Part shown: positions 5,651-6,842 of the stretch, in pieces
Position numbering within the stretch: the stretch's first letter is position 1
Layout: each line of letters begins with the position of its first letter
Source: an uncultured Alistipes sp.
GTDB lineage: Bacteria > Bacteroidota > Bacteroidia > Bacteroidales > Rikenellaceae
DNA length: 6,842 nucleotides
Assembly: GCA_900769525.1 (NCBI GenBank)
Contig: CAAGGY010000127.1
Span: forward strand, 1 to 6,842
Direction: 5' to 3'
Translations under genes and position numbers: made by a program
Notes under the pieces: model-generated
The model's input: the letters and a program-made list of their open reading frames with translations, nothing else
What the model was told of the DNA's origin: nothing
Database searches by the model: none

Positions 5651-5688
5651 ATAGCCAAGGAATAAAATATACAAAACACAATAAACTT

Positions 5689-6842
5689 ATGAAACTTACA
5701 CGTATTGCCGAGATCCTCAAGATGGAGGGCGACGGCAGAGATATCACCGTTAAGGGTTGGGTGCGTACAAAGCGAGGCAACAAGAACGTAGCCTTCATCG
5801 CACTTAACGATGGCTCGTGCGTAGCAAACATCCAGGTTGTTGTCGACTTCGCAAATATCGACGAGGCAGAGCTTAAGAGCGTAACAACAGGTGCCTGCTT
5901 GCGTGTCGATGGTAAGCTCGTAGCATCGCTGGGTGCTGGTCAGGGTGTCGAGGTGCAGGCGTCAAAGATTGAGATCTACGGCACTGCAGATCCAGAGACC
6001 TACCCACTTCAGAAGAAAGGCCACACTCTCGAGTTCTTGCGCGACATCGCCTACTTGCGTCCACGTACCAACACCTTTGGTGCTGTGTTGCGTATCCGCC
6101 ACGCTATGGCCTACGCTATCCACAAGTACTTCAACGACAAGGGCTTCTACTATTTGCACACTCCACTCATCACCGCTTCAGATTGCGAGGGTGCAGGTGC
6201 AATGTTCAACGTATCGACACTCGATATGAACAACCCTCCACGCACTGAGGAGGGCGCTGTAGACTACTCTCAGGACTTCTTTGGCAAGCCTTGTAGCCTT
6301 ACCGTATCTGGTCAGCTTGAGGGTGAGCTTGGCGCTTTGGCTCTTGGTCAGATCTATACATTCGGCCCTACATTCCGTGCTGAGAACTCTAACACTCCAC
6401 GCCACTTGGCAGAGTTCTGGATGATTGAGCCAGAGATGGCCTTTTACGAGTTGCAGGACGATATGGACCTCGCAGAGGACTTCCTCAAGTACTTGATTCG
6501 CTACGCTTTGGAGAACTGCCGTGAGGATCTCGAGTTTATGAACAAGATGTGGGACAAGGGCCTCTTGGAGCGCCTTCAGTTTGTCCTCGACAACGACTTT
6601 GTACGTCTGAACTACACCGAGGGTATCGAGATTTTGAAGGCTTCAGGCAAGAAGTTCGAGTTCCCATGCGATTGGGGTTGCGACTTGCAGTCGGAGCACG
6701 AGCGCTACCTCGTTGAGGAGCACTTCAAGCGTCCAGTAATTTTGATCAACTATCCAAAGGAGATCAAGGCGTTCTACATGAAGCAGAACGAGGACGGCAA
6801 GACAGTACGTGCTATGGACGTTTTGTTCCCACAGATTGGCGA
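5689..6842 (+). CDS. asnS: Asparaginyl-tRNA synthetase AsnRS, N-terminal 384 residues (3' end outside window)
   Basis: AsnRS is a class IIb aminoacyl-tRNA synthetase that charges tRNA-Asn with asparagine in the cytoplasm. The frame is open from ATG at 5689 (MKLTRIAEILKMEGDG) to the window edge. It shows an N-terminal OB-fold anticodon-binding domain (about residues 18-105, with VKGWVRTKRG and FIALNDGS), the linker YLRPRTNTFGAVLRIRHA, and the catalytic core. The core has SGQLEGELGALALGQIYTFGP around residues 207-227 and class II motif 2, TFRAENSNTPRHLAEFWMIEPE (228-249), with Arg230 and Glu232. The ENSNTPRHLAEFWMIEPE reading is of the AsnRS kind rather than of AspRS, and the insertion after residue 280 is typical of bacterial AsnRS. 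Motif 3, with the GxGxxR arginine, lies beyond 6842; the family is about 465 residues. It is transcribed divergently from the GH2-like gene, from a promoter at about 5616 and with a 60-nt leader containing a palindrome. Confidence 0.97.
   Translation, partial: MKLTRIAEILKMEGDGRDITVKGWVRTKRGNKNVAFIALNDGSCVANIQVVVDFANIDEAELKSVTTGACLRVDGKLVASLGAGQGVEVQASKIEIYGTADPETYPLQKKGHTLEFLRDIAYLRPRTNTFGAVLRIRHAMAYAIHKYFNDKGFYYLHTPLITASDCEGAGAMFNVSTLDMNNPPRTEEGAVDYSQDFFGKPCSLTVSGQLEGELGALALGQIYTFGPTFRAENSNTPRHLAEFWMIEPEMAFYELQDDMDLAEDFLKYLIRYALENCREDLEFMNKMWDKGLLERLQFVLDNDFVRLNYTEGIEILKASGKKFEFPCDWGCDLQSEHERYLVEEHFKRPVILINYPKEIKAFYMKQNEDGKTVRAMDVLFPQIG

Overview
The window looks like chromosome from a member of the Bacteroidota, most probably order Bacteroidales (a Rikenellaceae/Alistipes-like organism is a guess only). 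The evidence is the protein sequences (RecJ, LipA, LipB, RlmH, AsnRS of Bacteroidetes type), A-rich gene leaders without Shine-Dalgarno sequences, and several promoters of the Bacteroidetes form TTTG-N19/20-TAnnTTTG. Coding DNA is of moderate GC content, while the intergenic DNA is strikingly AT-rich. No mobile element, CRISPR array, tRNA or rRNA gene was seen.

Layout. (1) Positions 1-2730 hold a leftward operon, lipA-lipB-recJ, read from one well-formed promoter at 2700-2730. lipA and lipB overlap by 13 bp, lipB and recJ are 5 bp apart, and recJ runs off the left edge. LipB (octanoyl transfer) and LipA (sulfur insertion) carry out the two steps of endogenous lipoic acid synthesis; RecJ is a DNA-repair exonuclease with no obvious functional link. 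(2) Positions 2672-3675 are about 1 kb without a protein gene. This stretch holds an AT-tract region, a rightward promoter followed by about 180 nt of non-coding sequence and a strong intrinsic terminator (a candidate small RNA), a heptanucleotide repeat array, and the leftward terminator of the next operon. (3) Positions 3567-5574 hold a leftward pair. The first gene encodes a secreted glycoside-hydrolase-family-2-like protein that keeps the GH2 fold signature but has lost catalytic residues and stops before the nucleophile. It is followed by rlmH (23S rRNA pseudouridine-1915 methyltransferase). A second copy of the heptamer array, in the opposite orientation, sits between the two genes. (4) From 5575 to the right edge is a divergent promoter region and asnS (asparaginyl-tRNA synthetase), reading rightward and cut off by the window end. 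A perfect 16-bp palindrome lies just downstream of the asnS promoter.

Most genes are ordinary housekeeping. The points worth following are the candidate small RNA, the apparently inactive GH2-like protein, the paired heptamer arrays around rlmH, and the asnS leader palindrome.
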